From positions 48,221,102 to 48,285,101 of the forward strand of contig JASEVX010000001.1 in NCBI GenBank assembly GCA_031761405.1: a stretch of 64,000 bases of DNA. The letters are read 5' to 3'. Each line of letters starts with the position of its first letter. The first letter of the stretch is position 1. Of the stretch, positions 10,552-21,129 are shown in pieces. The DNA comes from Serripes groenlandicus (Eukaryota > Mollusca > Bivalvia > Cardiida > Cardiidae). Under the pieces are notes generated by a model that saw nothing but the letters and a program-made list of their open reading frames with translations, was not told where the DNA came from and did not search any database. Position numbers and translations under genes: made by a program.

Positions 10552-12229
10552 TATCTAATTGAATCGTATACGTTAATTATGTTTGATCTGGGAAGTACTC
10601 GTATTTCTATTACATCACACGCATCACATTTTTGATTCCGGATGTATGAAAGGAATACTTATGCTTTTAAAGTATTTTTTTCCTAAATGTTTTCAATGGC
10701 GTCTGTTGTGGATTTTTAGTTTTTGGAAAATGATTTAGCCAAAGGAAACATTAATGATTATGTACTCGGGAGCTAATTTGACGACTCATTTCCGCATGGC
10801 ATTTATTCAATGAAATAAGACTTTGTTACTATGGAATCTGCTTAACATGTGACGTAAAACGAATTGACATTATACTGTCAGAATCCTTCACCTGACCTCT
10901 AATTTATATTTCATGTTTTAAAAGTGCGGATGAATACATCCTCAAACGCCGATGGTGTCGCTTTTGTCAACATACGGGACAGTGAACACATCCGTTTTGT
11001 TATCACGATGCGGGGGAAAGTAATCGTCCAGCTGTCTGGCCGTTATGGCCATTAAGTGGACAAAGCCGATGGATAACACGTGCTGTTATCGAATATTACA
11101 TTAACTGTCATCTTCAAAATATTATTAGAGTCTCGTTATGCTAAAAAGGTAACAACAAACATCCCCGGTTCATCATCGCATAGATACGCATCCGCAGCAT
11201 CATATGAAAGAAGAAACTTATTTATGATTTTATTATTTTCAAAAATATAAATAACTGCTTTTAGGCCAGCATCTCGACTTCATAAACAAAAGTCAAATCT
11301 TGAAGGTTATAGGTGCATGTAACAGAATGGCATGATACTTCAAAATGTGAGTTTCTGGTAGGACTACTTTCAGTTGACTCGGCGTTTTTTATGACTTTTC
11401 TATGACAAAAAAGATCAAATAAAGGATTATCTGACAAAAGCTGGGTGGAAATGTGAATATTTTAGAATATCTCTAAAGTCAACTGTCGGTATTTGATCTC
11501 CGACCCTCATGCCTTATGGGTTCCTCCATTTCCAGCTCCACGTCTAACCAAGACAGTTCCATCCATTTTAAAAGACTGTCACAAACTTATATGCGTGCAT
11601 AGAAATCAAAGGATTTATAATAAATAATGTTATTCTCAGTTAGGATTACATAAAGATATTGTTGAAGCTATGATCATTGATTGTAAAGAGCGGTTTTTCA
11701 TTTACCGACATGTTTTCAAACGTCTGCTGCTTTGAATTTAAGAATGTCGTCTGTTAGAGAAGCGTTCGTCGAGAGTGTCCAGCCGTTGATGTAACTTTAT
11801 ACAATGGACATTCATTCCCCGTGACCTTTGATAACCGATAATTTGTTATGAGTTTACGGCCAAATATTTGATATAATCTTTAATAATGTCATCCCTACCC
11901 CCTAACGGCAGATATTAAAAAGGAATATTAAACAATCCACATGCCCGTGGAGACCTGCCGCTCGTAGCCCTTTCAAAGGGTTTGACCGTCACATTTCCAT
12001 AACATTACCTCAATTATTTTCTGTACACAATGTGTTTTCAGTGATCCTTTTGTTCGACTTTAAACGATTTTTGTTAGCACTATTGACAGAGATCAGCCTG
12101 TACAAATATATACTTTAACCTTGATCTATATTCTTCGATGTCCACATATATGGTGTATTATCCCTTCTTTTAATTTATTTACACAAAAGACTGCATACTG
12201 GCTAACAACAGAATAAGGCAAACAACAGA
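10552..12229. other. mostly unassigned spacer
   Basis: Worn family B phrases occur at 10675-10735 and 11705-11770. The only coding-like patch is the small ORF at 10930-11055. I recognise nothing else in this 1.7 kb. Confidence 0.4.
10930..11055 (+). CDS. possible small ORF (41 codons), unproven
   Basis: An ATG-initiated frame of 41 codons ending TAA. It stands out because this patch is less AT-rich and uses mixed codons, with residues MNTSSNADGVAFVNIRDSEH at the start and RGKVIVQLSGRYGH at the end. I recognise no domain. There is no visible promoter, Kozak context or splice partner, and a frame this short can arise by chance. It may be a stray exon fragment. Confidence 0.12.
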   Translation: MNTSSNADGVAFVNIRDSEHIRFVITMRGKVIVQLSGRYGH

Positions 12230-13305
12230 AAAACAGTTTCTGTTTAGTTTGACGCCATATAAACTTACATATTGTCTTAACGCAATACTGAAATTCATAT
12301 TGCTTGGCCGCCATTCTGACGAAGATAACTTTAGTCGCAATACTGATCAGCATATTGCTTTGCCGCCAGACTGACATGTACGCTGCTTTGTCGCAATACT
12401 GATAATCATATTGCATTGACGCCAAAATAACAAATATATTGCTTTGGCTTTACACTGAAATACATACATTTTTTAAGCCACACTGACAGCATATTGATGT
12501 GCCGCCACACTGACAGCATATTGATGTGCCGCCACACTGACAAAATATTGATGTGCCGCCACACTGACAGCATATTGATGTGCCGCCTCACAGACAAGTA
12601 TATTGCTTTGACGCCACACTGACAAACATATTGCTTTGTCACCACACTGACCAACATATTGCGTTGCCGCCACACTGACAAGCATATTGCTCTTTCTCCA
12701 CACAGACAAGCATATCGCATTCTCGCCTCACTGACACGCATATTGATTTACCGCCTTCCTGACAAACATATCGCTTTTTTCGCCACACTGACAAACATAT
12801 TGATTTGCCGACTAACTGACACACATACTACTTTGTCGCCTCACTTGCATACATATTGCTTTGTCGCCCCATTGACAAATAAATTACTTTGTCGCCAAAC
12901 TGACAAGCATATTACTTTCTCGCCACTCACATACTGCTTTGTCGCCTCAGTGATAAACATATTGCTTTGATGCCACACTTAGAAAGATATTGAGTTGTCG
13001 CCTCACTGACAAACATATTGAGTTGTCGCCTCACTGACAAACATATTGATGTATTGCCTCTCTGACAAACATATTGATGTATTGCCTCTCTGACAAACAT
13101 ATTGATGTATTGACTCTCTGACAAACATATTGATGTATTGACTCTCTGACAAACATATTGATGTATTGCCTCTCTGACAAACATATTGATGTATTGACTC
13201 TCTGACAAACATATTGATGTATTGCCTCTCTGACAAACATATTGATGTATTGCCTCTCTGACAAACATATTGATGTGTTGCTTCACTGACAAACATATTG
13301 CTGGA
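12230..13305. repeat. 28-bp satellite array
   Basis: Head-to-tail units of about 28 bp (occasionally 27) with the core ACAAACATATTG followed by a variable half. From about 13020 to 13302 the units are nearly identical (TTGATGTATTGCCTCTCTGA type, about ten copies). Upstream to about 12230 they diverge (GCCGCCACACTGACAAGCAT type). Because 28 is not a multiple of 3, the same peptide motif recurs every 84 bp and all three minus-strand frames stay open. The long minus-strand frames here (up to 169 codons) are therefore products of the repeat, not genes. Confidence 0.95.
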
Positions 13306-13619
13306 CACGGACTTGTCTGCACATCCATGCTAAGAACCCAGATAGATTCTGCTTTACAGACGTCTAAATTAATACACTTTAAATCCAAATAGCTGCTGGT
13401 TTCTTGAGACTTTCCATGACACATTTTTACAAACATTGCAGAGCCAGATGAGACTGACTACAGGGAATGAGCTGACCGATTTTGATCTTTACTTGTCGGA
13501 AATGCCTGACGGTTGGTTTTTGGAGAATGCCCTCAAAGTGTGTTTATGTCTGATTAAAATGTACAATTTCATGGCACATATGAACACATAAAAATCCCAA
13601 ATTAAACATGTAGGATTAT
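13306..13619. other. no gene; trace of an old MITE
   Basis: GATTTTGATCTTTACTTGTC and GGAAATGCCTGACGGTTGGT near 13477-13520 resemble worn D-like or related MITE ends. They recur at 37925-37980. Nothing else seen. Confidence 0.4.
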
Positions 13620-13801
13620 TCCTTCCCGACATATAGACCCCTATGCAATAGCCGACTTATGAACACAATGATGCAGAAGCAGACATTTCTTGTAATGAGC
13701 ATTTTCACCATATGCCAGGATGTTTTTAACGCTATTCCATTTCCATTTATAGAGAATTCCCATATTTCTGCTTAGATGTAAACTGGCAGTAAAAGAGTTA
13801 A
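13620..13801. mobile_element. family B MITE, degraded copy
   Basis: CCGACTTATGAACACAATGA, TTGTAATGAGCATTTTCACC and AGGATGTTTTTAACGC, ending GTAAAAGAGTTAA at 13789-13801. Both subterminal motifs are weak. Confidence 0.6.
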
Positions 13802-14367
13802 TATTGAAATTACTATTTATATTTTTGTAATTACACCTATAAATGTCTATTTCTCCCTGTTTTGTATTGCCATTACCATTTACCAGGAGCTTAAACATGT
13901 AATTACTGTACTGATCTGTACTATTCATATAACAAAAAAAATGGTTAAAACGTCACGGAAATGAATGATGGAATGAATGAATGGGCTATTTTTAGAGCAT
14001 TGATAAACAGTTGATCAACAGTAATGTAGGTATATTTTCATAGCAGTGATATTTAATTTTCTTTGAATCCGGTTATAACAGTGCAACCAGAGTTAAAGGT
14101 AGTTATAACAGCACCTCTGTTGGTGTTCTATAAACGAACTACTAATATTTGATGTATATATAGCACAAAAGTTATCCCACCGATATTGTTTCCTGCTTGC
14201 AAAATGAAAACACATACATAATGCTTTGGAAGAATGAAAGACAATTACTTCAGACTTTCTTATTCTAGACACCTTTTAATGCCGCTGCAGTAAATGACAA
14301 TAACTGGATTTTCAAGATGTTCGTTTGTAATTATATAAACCCGTAGTTTAAGTAAACGATTTATTTA
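13802..14367. other. no feature recognised
   Basis: AT-rich. A short (GAAT)n run lies at 13960-13984. No coding-like frame. Confidence 0.4.
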
Positions 14368-16141
14368 ACCTGTTTCCACATATGGAGCCTTTCTGAAGCC
14401 TCTGCAGCAGATGACTTTACATTTTGGCAAAAGGATAACTTGCTCATAATGAGCAATTTATCCTGTAGTCAGTTATTGTCCATTCCTTTATAGAGAAGCT
14501 CCATATATTTGACTAGCTATTTTCAAAGAGGTTTGTTGATGATTTGTTGACGCCGCGTGGAAGCGCGGCGTCAGTATGGGATAGGTTTTAATTGTGTACC
14601 ATGGGGTGACGTAAAAGGGAGCAACCAACATTATTATTGTTAAGAAAAACTCTGTTGTATGTTTGAAAAAAAACACCTTTATGAATCAATAAATTGTATT
14701 AACTGATTTAAGAAACAACAAGATACAAAATACGTTTGTCTTCTACCGTTATTACAAAACTTTAGACTATTTAATTTGTATTTAATAACTTTTCCCCAAC
14801 TGCCTAGGCTACGCTGTTTTTGATAGTTTGGTTTACGGCCCTGACCCAATTCATTAAAGCTCAGAAAAAATTTCACTTTTCCCAAATTTCCTAGGCTACG
14901 CGTTTTTAAATGTTTGGTTTACGGCCCCAAAATTCGCCGGATGATTTTTCCTATTTATATAATTCTGTTGTATTTCTAAACTTAAAACGTTCCCCATAAT
15001 TGTTTGGTTTACGGCCCCAAAATTCGCCGGATGAATTTTCTATAAATATCTTTAAACTTTGTAAAATTAAAATTACTTCGTATTTTTTGTTTATATACTC
15101 CCGTTTTTAGCTCCAATGTCATGGGGAATTGTCCGTTCTGCGTGAGTGCGTCCGTGCGTGAGTGAGTGCGTGCGTCCGTCCGTCCGTAAAAGTTTTGGTT
15201 CAAACGATTTCTCCTACCTAACCACTTGGCCAATTAGGATGACACTTCATAGGAAGCATACTCTCAATCTCCTCTCCTAAGTTCCTCAAACTGTTTGGGA
15301 TCCATGCAAAATTTTGGTTTCCATGGAAACCGAAAGAAAAAAATAGTGAAAACTTAAAACAAATTCTTCTCCTCCGTAGGTATCAGGCCGATTTTCAAAT
15401 AATTGTGTAGAAATGTTGCTTGGGTGACCATCTTTCAGATTCCTTCGAGCCAAGTTGATTGGCCGCAAACTATGACCGCCAGGGGGCGGGGCTATTTTTG
15501 TCTTATAATATGGCTATAGTGAATCTTAAAAAATCTTCTTCTCCGAAAGTGTTTGACTGATTTTCAAATTATTTTAAAGAAATGTTCCAAGGGTTTACCC
15601 TCTATCAGATTCCCTCAAGCCATGTTGATTGGTCAAAAAAAATGGCAAAAACAGGCTGTTTGGAGATTTAATGGCAGTGGAGCGATACTGGCCTCTTGGG
15701 CCTTTTTTTTTTTTTTATCATACTTCTGATAAACTGGAAGGAGAATATACTTCCCCCTCTCCTTCCAAAGCTTGTGTCACACTTAACTTATAACTAGAGG
15801 CATTAAATGTTAATATTTAAGCACCTATGTGATTTTGTTTATCTAATTGATATAGTTAGAGCAGATTTGAAACCGTTTATTGAGAAACTTCAGCTTGTAT
15901 GGTAACCTTTTATTATAGGCTATGGTAGCCAGATGAGCAATATAGGTACGTCTTGGCCTTCTTGGTTATGATAAAGGGACATTTGGCCTTCTTGTTCGAA
16001 ATATTTACATCCTGTCTGTTTTCATACGTTTTTTAAATGTATTGAACAACATCTGCTTCCTTTAAGTCATGCTTCAAAATCATGCGCGGCGGCTTTGATG
16101 CTCTGCATCAAAATTCGTCTTGTTAAATGTTGGAAAGGGTT
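14368..16141 (+). mobile_element. family B MITE split by a Helentron-like insertion
   Basis: Left part 14368-14548: TTAACCTGTTTCCACATATG, CCTCTGCAGCAGATGACTTT, the hairpin ACTTGCTCATAATGAGCAAT, ending GATTTGTT. The right part resumes at 16123 as TTAAATGTTGGAAAGGGTTC. Joining the flanks gives the ordinary family B right end, so element G1 (14549-16122) entered this copy. Confidence 0.75.
14549..16122 (+). mobile_element. G1: Helentron-like non-autonomous element (1574 bp)
   Basis: The 5' terminus is a hairpin, GACGCCGCG-TGGAAG-CGCGGCGTC (14549-14572). The 3' end has a second hairpin, TTTGATGC-TCT-GCATCAAA (16094-16112), 10 nt before the terminal CGTCTTG. Just inside it lies GCGCGGCGGC, nearly the inverse of the 5' terminus. 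Insertion is between T and T, with no target-site duplication. A terminal/subterminal inverted pair, a 3' hairpin and T-T insertion are described features of Helentrons and their short derivatives (HINE/DINE-1). It contains two copies of GTTTGGTTTACGGCCC wording and a GTCCGTCCGTCCG block (15175-15187), but no Rep/helicase coding. A second copy in opposite orientation is at 20533-22219. Confidence 0.65.
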
Positions 16142-16439
16142 CAGAAAAACGTCAGGTCAATTTGAGTGGCAAAATGATGTCGTCGTGATTTGTAGCTTGT
16201 CTGTTTATCTGCACTGCAATATCATGGTAGCAAAATGAACCGATAACGTGTATACCAACTGCTCAAGGAAAATCAAACTTCAGCGTGTTTCATACAACAG
16301 CAGATAGCGATCTGCCAGTGTTCATCCATCCAAAAATGGTTCAAAAGAATATTTATCTGAAGTTTCTTGATACATTCTGTTCTGTTATCTTTTATTATCA
16401 ATATTCATCTGTTTAGCTAAATATGTGCATAGTTTCGAT
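16142..16439. other. no feature seen
   Basis: About 300 bp of AT-rich spacer between the G1/B complex and the next A element. Confidence 0.4.
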
Positions 16440-16669
16440 TTAACCCTTTCCCTCATATAGACGCTTTCTGACGCCTCTGCAGCAGACGGCGTTTTGAAAA
16501 CATAGTGACAAAAGAAGAAATTGCACAAAACGTGCAATTTCTCCTTTTGCCACAATGTTTTCCACTTTTTGTTATAGGTTATCCATTCAATTATTGAGAT
16601 TTTCTATGTTTTGACAAAATACGTTCAAAGTCGTCTGCTGCAGAATTGTCGTATGGGGGAAAGGGTTAA
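16440..16669 (+). mobile_element. family A TTAA MITE, full length (230 bp)
   Basis: Best reference copy. Left end TTAACCCTTTCCCTCATATA, then AGACGCTTTCTGACGCCTCT and GCAGCAGACGGCG. The central palindrome is GAAATTGCAC-AAAAC-GTGCAATTTC. The right half holds GGTTATCCATTCAATTAT and AGTCGTCTGCTGCAGAATTG, ending GGGAAAGGGTTAA (one T-to-G change in the TATGAGGG motif). Intact TTAA on both sides. Confidence 0.92.
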
Positions 16670-17395
16670 AATAATATATGTACTCGTATGTTATCTAAGA
16701 AGAGACATTTATATTAGCTTTTAACATATTTCAGATCAATACTATCAATTGTTTATTATTGTAAGTACTTATATATATATATAATTATAAGAATACGTAT
16801 TGTTTAAGCCACCCATTCTAGGACTAATTCGCAAAGAGTGTAAAGCCAGATCAATACACGAGTTCATCGTGATGATAGTTTGATATAGACAGGCACGGCT
16901 TATTTGTAAATGCCAGAAGTGGCATACCTTACACGCATGCGCTTGTAATCCAGTTGCAGTGCGCATGTTCCTTGATTACGAAGTTTGAATTTCGTCTGAC
17001 CCCGGATTGAACTCGGAGTGATATTTTCCATACTGCACTATTTTCAAGATGTATTGCAATTTACTTCTGACATATGATGTGTTCTTGTGGCGCCGTAGTA
17101 AAATGTAGACATTCATTTCGCGTACTGAAAATAATAGAATTTGTTGAGCAGCATCTGGGACTACTAATACGTATTAGTAGTTCCAGGCAGCATACTGTAT
17201 GAAACTCAACCATAATATATGTTGTGGGAAATATGCATTTTTAATCCATTCCCACATATATGCAAATCTACATCAGAAAACTGTGAAAAAATAATATGTA
17301 GGATTTCTAAAAAGGCAGACAACTTCTTTTAATAGAGTTGTTGTTGTTGTTGTTTGGCGTTGTTTACCCTCGCGCTCGGTATTAATGCAAATTAA
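16670..17395. other. no gene; contains a short palindrome
   Basis: Unassigned apart from the palindrome at 17155-17186 and a (GTT)n run at 17336-17354. Confidence 0.4.
17155..17186. repeat. 32-bp near-perfect palindrome
   Basis: CTGGGACTACTAATAC followed directly by its inverse GTATTAGTAGTTCCAG, with one mismatched pair and no loop. Confidence 0.85.
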
Positions 17396-17526
17396 TAGAG
17401 TTGAAAACATTGTGGTAAATGGAGAAATTGCTTATTATGAGCAATTTCATCTTTTGCCACAATGTTGTTCAACAGGCGTCTGCTGCAGATGCCTCAAAAT
17501 GGGTCAAAAAATCGGGAAAGGGTTAA
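17396..17526. mobile_element. family B MITE, half copy
   Basis: Starts AGAGTTGAAAACATTGTGG, then the hairpin ATTGCTTATTATGAGCAATT and GGCGTCTGCTGCAGATGCCT, and ends GGGAAAGGGTTAA at 17514-17526. The left arm and left TTAA are missing, so it is a solo right half. Confidence 0.75.
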
Positions 17527-17689
17527 CAGATCTTCGCACCAATGCTGCCTTATCCAAATGCACACACTATGCCAGATACTTCTTGAGTGGTTCTACGAAT
17601 AATTAGAGGCTAGTACACATCATAATCAGACTGTGTGAATACTCGGAATTAACAAGACCGTTCTTTCCCTGTAGCGCAGTTTAGTTTAG

Positions 17690-18155
17690 ACTTCAAGACC
17701 GTCTCTGTGGGGAAGTGGTTAGACCAGGGTTCGATCCCCGATCGGCTCATATCAAAGCCTTTAACCCTTTCCCTCATATAGACGCTTTCTGACGCCTCTG
17801 CAGCAGACGGCTATTTGAAAACATAGTGACAAAAAGAAGAAATTGCACAAAACGTGCAATTTCTCCTTTTAACACAATGTTTTCCACTTTACGTCATAGG
17901 TTATCCATTCAATTATAGAGATTTTCTATGTTTTGACGAAATATGTTCAAAGTCGTCTGCTGCAGAATTGTCATATGAGGGAAAGGGTTAAAATTAGTTG
18001 AAATGGCGTCCCTCCTTGGCGCTTCGAATTACGGGATAGCATAACGACTACTGGTGCGTCGGTGTCAGGTTGTACCGGTAGTACTGGTTATTGAACAGGG
18101 AAACGCGGTGTTATAACTGAAATACTGTTGAAGGCGGCGTAAACACCGTTCAAAC
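17690..18155 (+). mobile_element. S1-type SINE interrupted by a family A MITE
   Basis: The head 17690-17760 has a box B-like GGGTTCGATCCCCGATCGGC. The body resumes after the MITE at 17992 (GCTTCGAATTACGGGATAGC, AGTACTGGTTATTGAACA) and the tail is ACTGAAATACTGTTGAAGGC then GGCGTAAACACC. A related uninterrupted copy at 19005-19216 has the same order (head, ACGAATTATGGGC, AGTACTACTGGTTGA, GTCTGAAATATTGTTG), which shows the 231 bp in the middle are an insert. Confidence 0.7.
17761..17991 (+). mobile_element. family A TTAA MITE, full length, inside a SINE
   Basis: TTAACCCTTTCCCTCATATA to GAGGGAAAGGGTTAA, with TTAA at both borders. Hairpin GAAATTGCAC-AAAAC-GTGCAATTTC. Flanks: gcct|TTAA on the left, TTAA|aattag on the right. 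Very close to the copies at 16440 and 34198, consistent with recent spread. Confidence 0.92.
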
Positions 18156-18214
18156 ATAACAAAAGTTGACTTCAAGGTTGGAATTATTGAAACACATTGT
18201 ACAAGGAATGGATA

Positions 18215-18379
18215 ATGGCATCTGCAACACGGTCTTTAGAAGATGTCTCTGTGAGTGTTACAGATACACTATCTTTTATTGATCTAGAAATACGAGAAAT
18301 AAATGAATTGCTCATGGTTCTTGCATTGATAACACAAGGCTGTTCCGACCATTGTATCTTTGATACAATGCATGTATAA
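18215..18379 (+). CDS. possible small ORF (54 codons), unproven
   Basis: ATG-initiated frame MASATRSLEDVSVSVTDTLS... rich in Ser, Asp, Glu and Leu, next to SINE sequence on both sides. No domain recognised and no splice or promoter signal identified. A chance frame is the likelier explanation. Confidence 0.1.
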   Translation: MASATRSLEDVSVSVTDTLSFIDLEIREINELLMVLALITQGCSDHCIFDTMHV

Positions 18380-18381
18380 AA

Positions 18382-18600
18382 TGGTGCCTTTATTTGTTTC
18401 AGTGGTATTTGATGCCACTTTCAACTGTATTGTAGTCATATCACGGCGTTTCCTGACTAAATTACCAAAACTTCTGGTTAGCTGGTTAGGACATCAGCAC
18501 ACCAGTCGTAAAGATATACATGCTTCCCAGAGCCCCGACCGGAGATCGAACTCTGATCTCCTACCCTCGAGGCGGACGCTGTAACCATAACACCACCAAA
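18382..18600 (-). mobile_element. S1-type SINE, short variant
   Basis: Minus strand. The tail, read here as ATCACGGCGTTTCCTG, is preceded by GCCACTTTCAACTG (18412-18450), with a short body. The head at 18535-18597 has box B GAGTTCGATCTCCGGTC and box A GTTATGGTTACAGCG in reverse. The head resembles a different tRNA from that of the 23150 copy, so the family carries several heads. Confidence 0.7.
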
Positions 18601-19004
18601 ACACATTCATCTGATGTCTATAGTTTATTTAGTTTTATAGATACTTGACCGTATACCCTAGTATGTATATTTGAGACTTCTGCTTTGAAAAAAGTATTGA
18701 AATTTGAAAGACAAATGTCGATAGAGAGTTGAATTTTATTTTACGACTTTCGATTCTCATACAAAATCAAGACACTTTCAGACAAACCGTGTACGTTTGT
18801 GCAGGCAGTAAGCACGGTAAACTGGAAACAGTTAATTCATTATAAAAACTTATTATAGATTGTGTGAGTTGTCCATGTGATAAGGTACAAATTGAATTTT
18901 GTGAACAATGTTGATCCAGATTAGTCTGTGCTCAAGAGCCAGATCTACGCGGTTCACAGATTATTTACACAATATTGTTTAGAAACTTCTGTCAACTTGT
19001 GTAG
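18601..19004. other. no gene seen
   Basis: AT-rich. GTTGATCCAGATTAGTCTGT at 18909-18928 resembles a worn D-like hairpin block. Confidence 0.35.
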
Positions 19005-19216
19005 TCCTCCGCCTCATTGTTGTGGTTCTCAGAGAGCCCAGGATTAGATCTCCAGTCGGGTCATACAAAACACTGAATACATTGAAAACATAATACATGA
19101 ATAGTGAATGCAGGGATAGAATTACGAATTATGGGCTTGTGTCAGTAAACTGACCAGTACTACTGGTTGAGTTTACATCATTAAATGTCGTAATATGTCT
19201 GAAATATTGTTGTGAA
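19005..19216 (+). mobile_element. S1-type SINE, degraded copy
   Basis: Head fragment CCAGGATTAGATCTCCAGTC, body GAATTACGAATTATGGGCTT and ACCAGTACTACTGGTTGA, tail ATGTCTGAAATATTGTTGTG. It is collinear with the SINE at 17690-18155 but lacks the MITE. Confidence 0.65.
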
Positions 19217-19228
19217 ACACTAGATCAA

Positions 19229-19572
19229 CAGGGGCGTAGCTCCCTTTAGGCACTGTAGGCACGTGCCTACACATTTGTTCTAAAAATGCCCCAACATGCA
19301 GCGGCGGCGATACACATCTGCGTAATGTATCGACCAGATCAGCCTGCGCTGTCCGCGCAGACTGATCCGGCCGACACATTCCGTCTAAGTGGGGAGAGAT
19401 AGAGTAGTGATTCCTGAAACAGAAAATCCACAGGAGGCGAAAAGTGTATATCCGGGGTAGGTCTGTGTGACATGCTTAGGCTGATCCGGGTCGATACTTT
19501 ACGCAGAGTCCACAATGTTTATTTTTCTCACGAGACAGCCTACACATTGATAATTGCCAAGCTACGCCCCTG
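19229..19572. mobile_element. family E MITE (344 bp), hAT-like ends
   Basis: Ends CAGGGGCGTAGCT (19229-19241) and AGCTACGCCCCTG (19560-19572). A 7-bp direct repeat GATCAAC flanks or overlaps the ends (19223-19229 and 19572-19578). CAGGGGCG-type ends are common in hAT elements. Inside, GGCACGTGCCTACACATTTG and the D-type blocks ATGTATCGACCAGATCAGCC, CACAGGAGGCGAAAAGTGT and TTACGCAGAGTCCACAATG show that E and D share a body with different ends. Confidence 0.8.
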
Positions 19573-19582
19573 ATCAACGTGC

Positions 19583-19800
19583 ACATTGGTTGGATTTATG
19601 GCGTTTTCAACAGCATTTCAGTTATACCACGACACGATCAATGATCCATGGGCGTCTAGCCAGTTCTAAGCTTGGAGATGTGTCTTGCCAAAGGGATTCA
19701 AACAAACACCGTTGGTGCCAACGGGTGTCGGATTCTGGAGGCATGGTCTCATATTTAGCACGATTATCAAAAGATGGCATGGTGGATCACTAGTAAAACG
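19583..19800 (-). mobile_element. S1-type SINE, degraded
   Basis: GGCGTTTTCAACAGCATTTC then AGTTATACCACG is the reverse of the S1 tail. The remainder (to GATGGCATGGTGGATCACTA) is diverged. Confidence 0.55.
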
Positions 19801-19836
19801 GATTATCGCATGTCAATCTAAAGCTATAACCTATAT

Positions 19837-20066
19837 ATAATCCTTTCACCACATACGACTAATATGCAGCAGACGACTTTGAAATTATCAAGTTCAAAAT
19901 ATACAAAATATCAATAAAAGAAAGTATGATTATTGAACAGAGTTGAAATCATTGTGGCCAAAGGAGAAATTGCTCATCATGAGCAAATTCGCCTTTTTCC
20001 ATAATGATTTCAAAAGTCGTCTTCTGCAGAGGCGTCAGAAAGCCTTTATATGTGGGAAATGGTTAA
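19837..20066 (-). mobile_element. family B MITE, near full length
   Basis: Left end TAATCCTTTCACCACATACG, then GCAGCAGACGACTTTGAAAT and GAGTTGAAATCATTGTGGCC. Hairpin GAAATTGCTCATCATGAGCA. Right CTTCTGCAGAGGCGTCAGAA and GTGGGAAATGGTTAA. Confidence 0.8.
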
Positions 20067-20127
20067 TCCTTGTACTGGGAGCAGACGCATGTAACGGCAT
20101 TAGCAAATGGAAATATAAGTCATAATG

Positions 20128-20265
20128 TGACATTTTTCCTTTTCTTTCGAATGTTTTCAATTCTATCTGAAAATATGGCTTTTATTGATAAAGATTTCCC
20201 ATTGGTTTAATTTCACATTTGTCTTGAGGCGGGCGATTCTAAAAATATCATATCAGGTAAATGGT
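20128..20265. mobile_element. family B MITE fragment
   Basis: ATGTTTTCAATTCTATCTGA, a middle AT block, then ATCATATCAGGTAAATGGTTA. Core hairpin absent. Confidence 0.5.
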
Positions 20266-20532
20266 TAATTCAGTAAGAGGAAAGAATCGGTCAGACAGAA
20301 GTCGTAGGGCCACACCATGGTGGTCTATACGAACTTTGTTTCATAAAAAATACCACGGAGACATGTCTACCGGTCATTATAACAAATGTATACCATTGTC
20401 TTTCGTATGTAACATGGCAACCGCGTCATTGGATAATGTAATTTTACGCGTTCGTGCATTCATATCTGGTTGAGGCGAGCCTGATCTCTAATGAACTGTC
20501 TCGCCAGGTCCGTTGATTATTATATATGCATA
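20266..20532. other. no feature recognised
   Basis: A 70-codon frame (20261-20473) begins in the worn MITE end. No domain is visible, and I do not call it a gene. Confidence 0.4.
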
Positions 20533-21129
20533 CAAGACGAATTTTGATGCTAAGCATCAAAGACGCCGCGCATGATTTTAAAGCATGACTTAAAGGGAAG
20601 CAGATGCAGTTCAATACATTTAAATAACCTGTGCAAACGGACAGGATGTAAATATTTTGAACAAGAAGGCCAAATGTACCTTTATCTTAAACAAGAAGTC
20701 CAAGATGTTCCTTTATTGCTCACCTAGATACCATAGTCTATAGTAAAATGTTATCAAGAGCAAAAAGAGTCCATTTTGACAGAAGGATTATACACTTTAT
20801 ATGCTACGATCTATGTGATATTCAGCATGTAAAGTTTAGTCGTGAAATGACAATTTAAGTCTTCAAACCGTTTGGAAGGAGAGAGGGAAGTTTATTTTCC
20901 TTCAAGTTGAGCAGAAGTATGATAACAAAAAACGAGAGTATATAAACAAAAAATACAAATAATTGTAACAAGTTTAAAGATATTTAATATCAAAATTAAG
21001 CATTTATGAAATTAAAAGAAAAAGTTCTCATGTATAGTCAACATATAGCAAGAATACATTGGTCTGAATGAACAACTGTATGGGGAGGAACGTTTTAAGT
21101 TTAGTAATACAACAGACACAAGAGATGTT

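Noticed and set aside
12230..13305. CRISPR array
   Set aside because: Units are contiguous with no unique spacers, and the sequence is eukaryotic. The same holds for the arrays at 32036, 40481 and 41936.
12927..13436. 169-codon and overlapping minus-strand frames
   Set aside because: Products of the 28-bp satellite, repeating the same peptide every 28 codons.
15129..15190. GTCCGTGCGTGAG region as a promoter CpG island
   Set aside because: It is an internal repeat of element G and resembles GTCCGTCCG blocks common in mollusc repeats.
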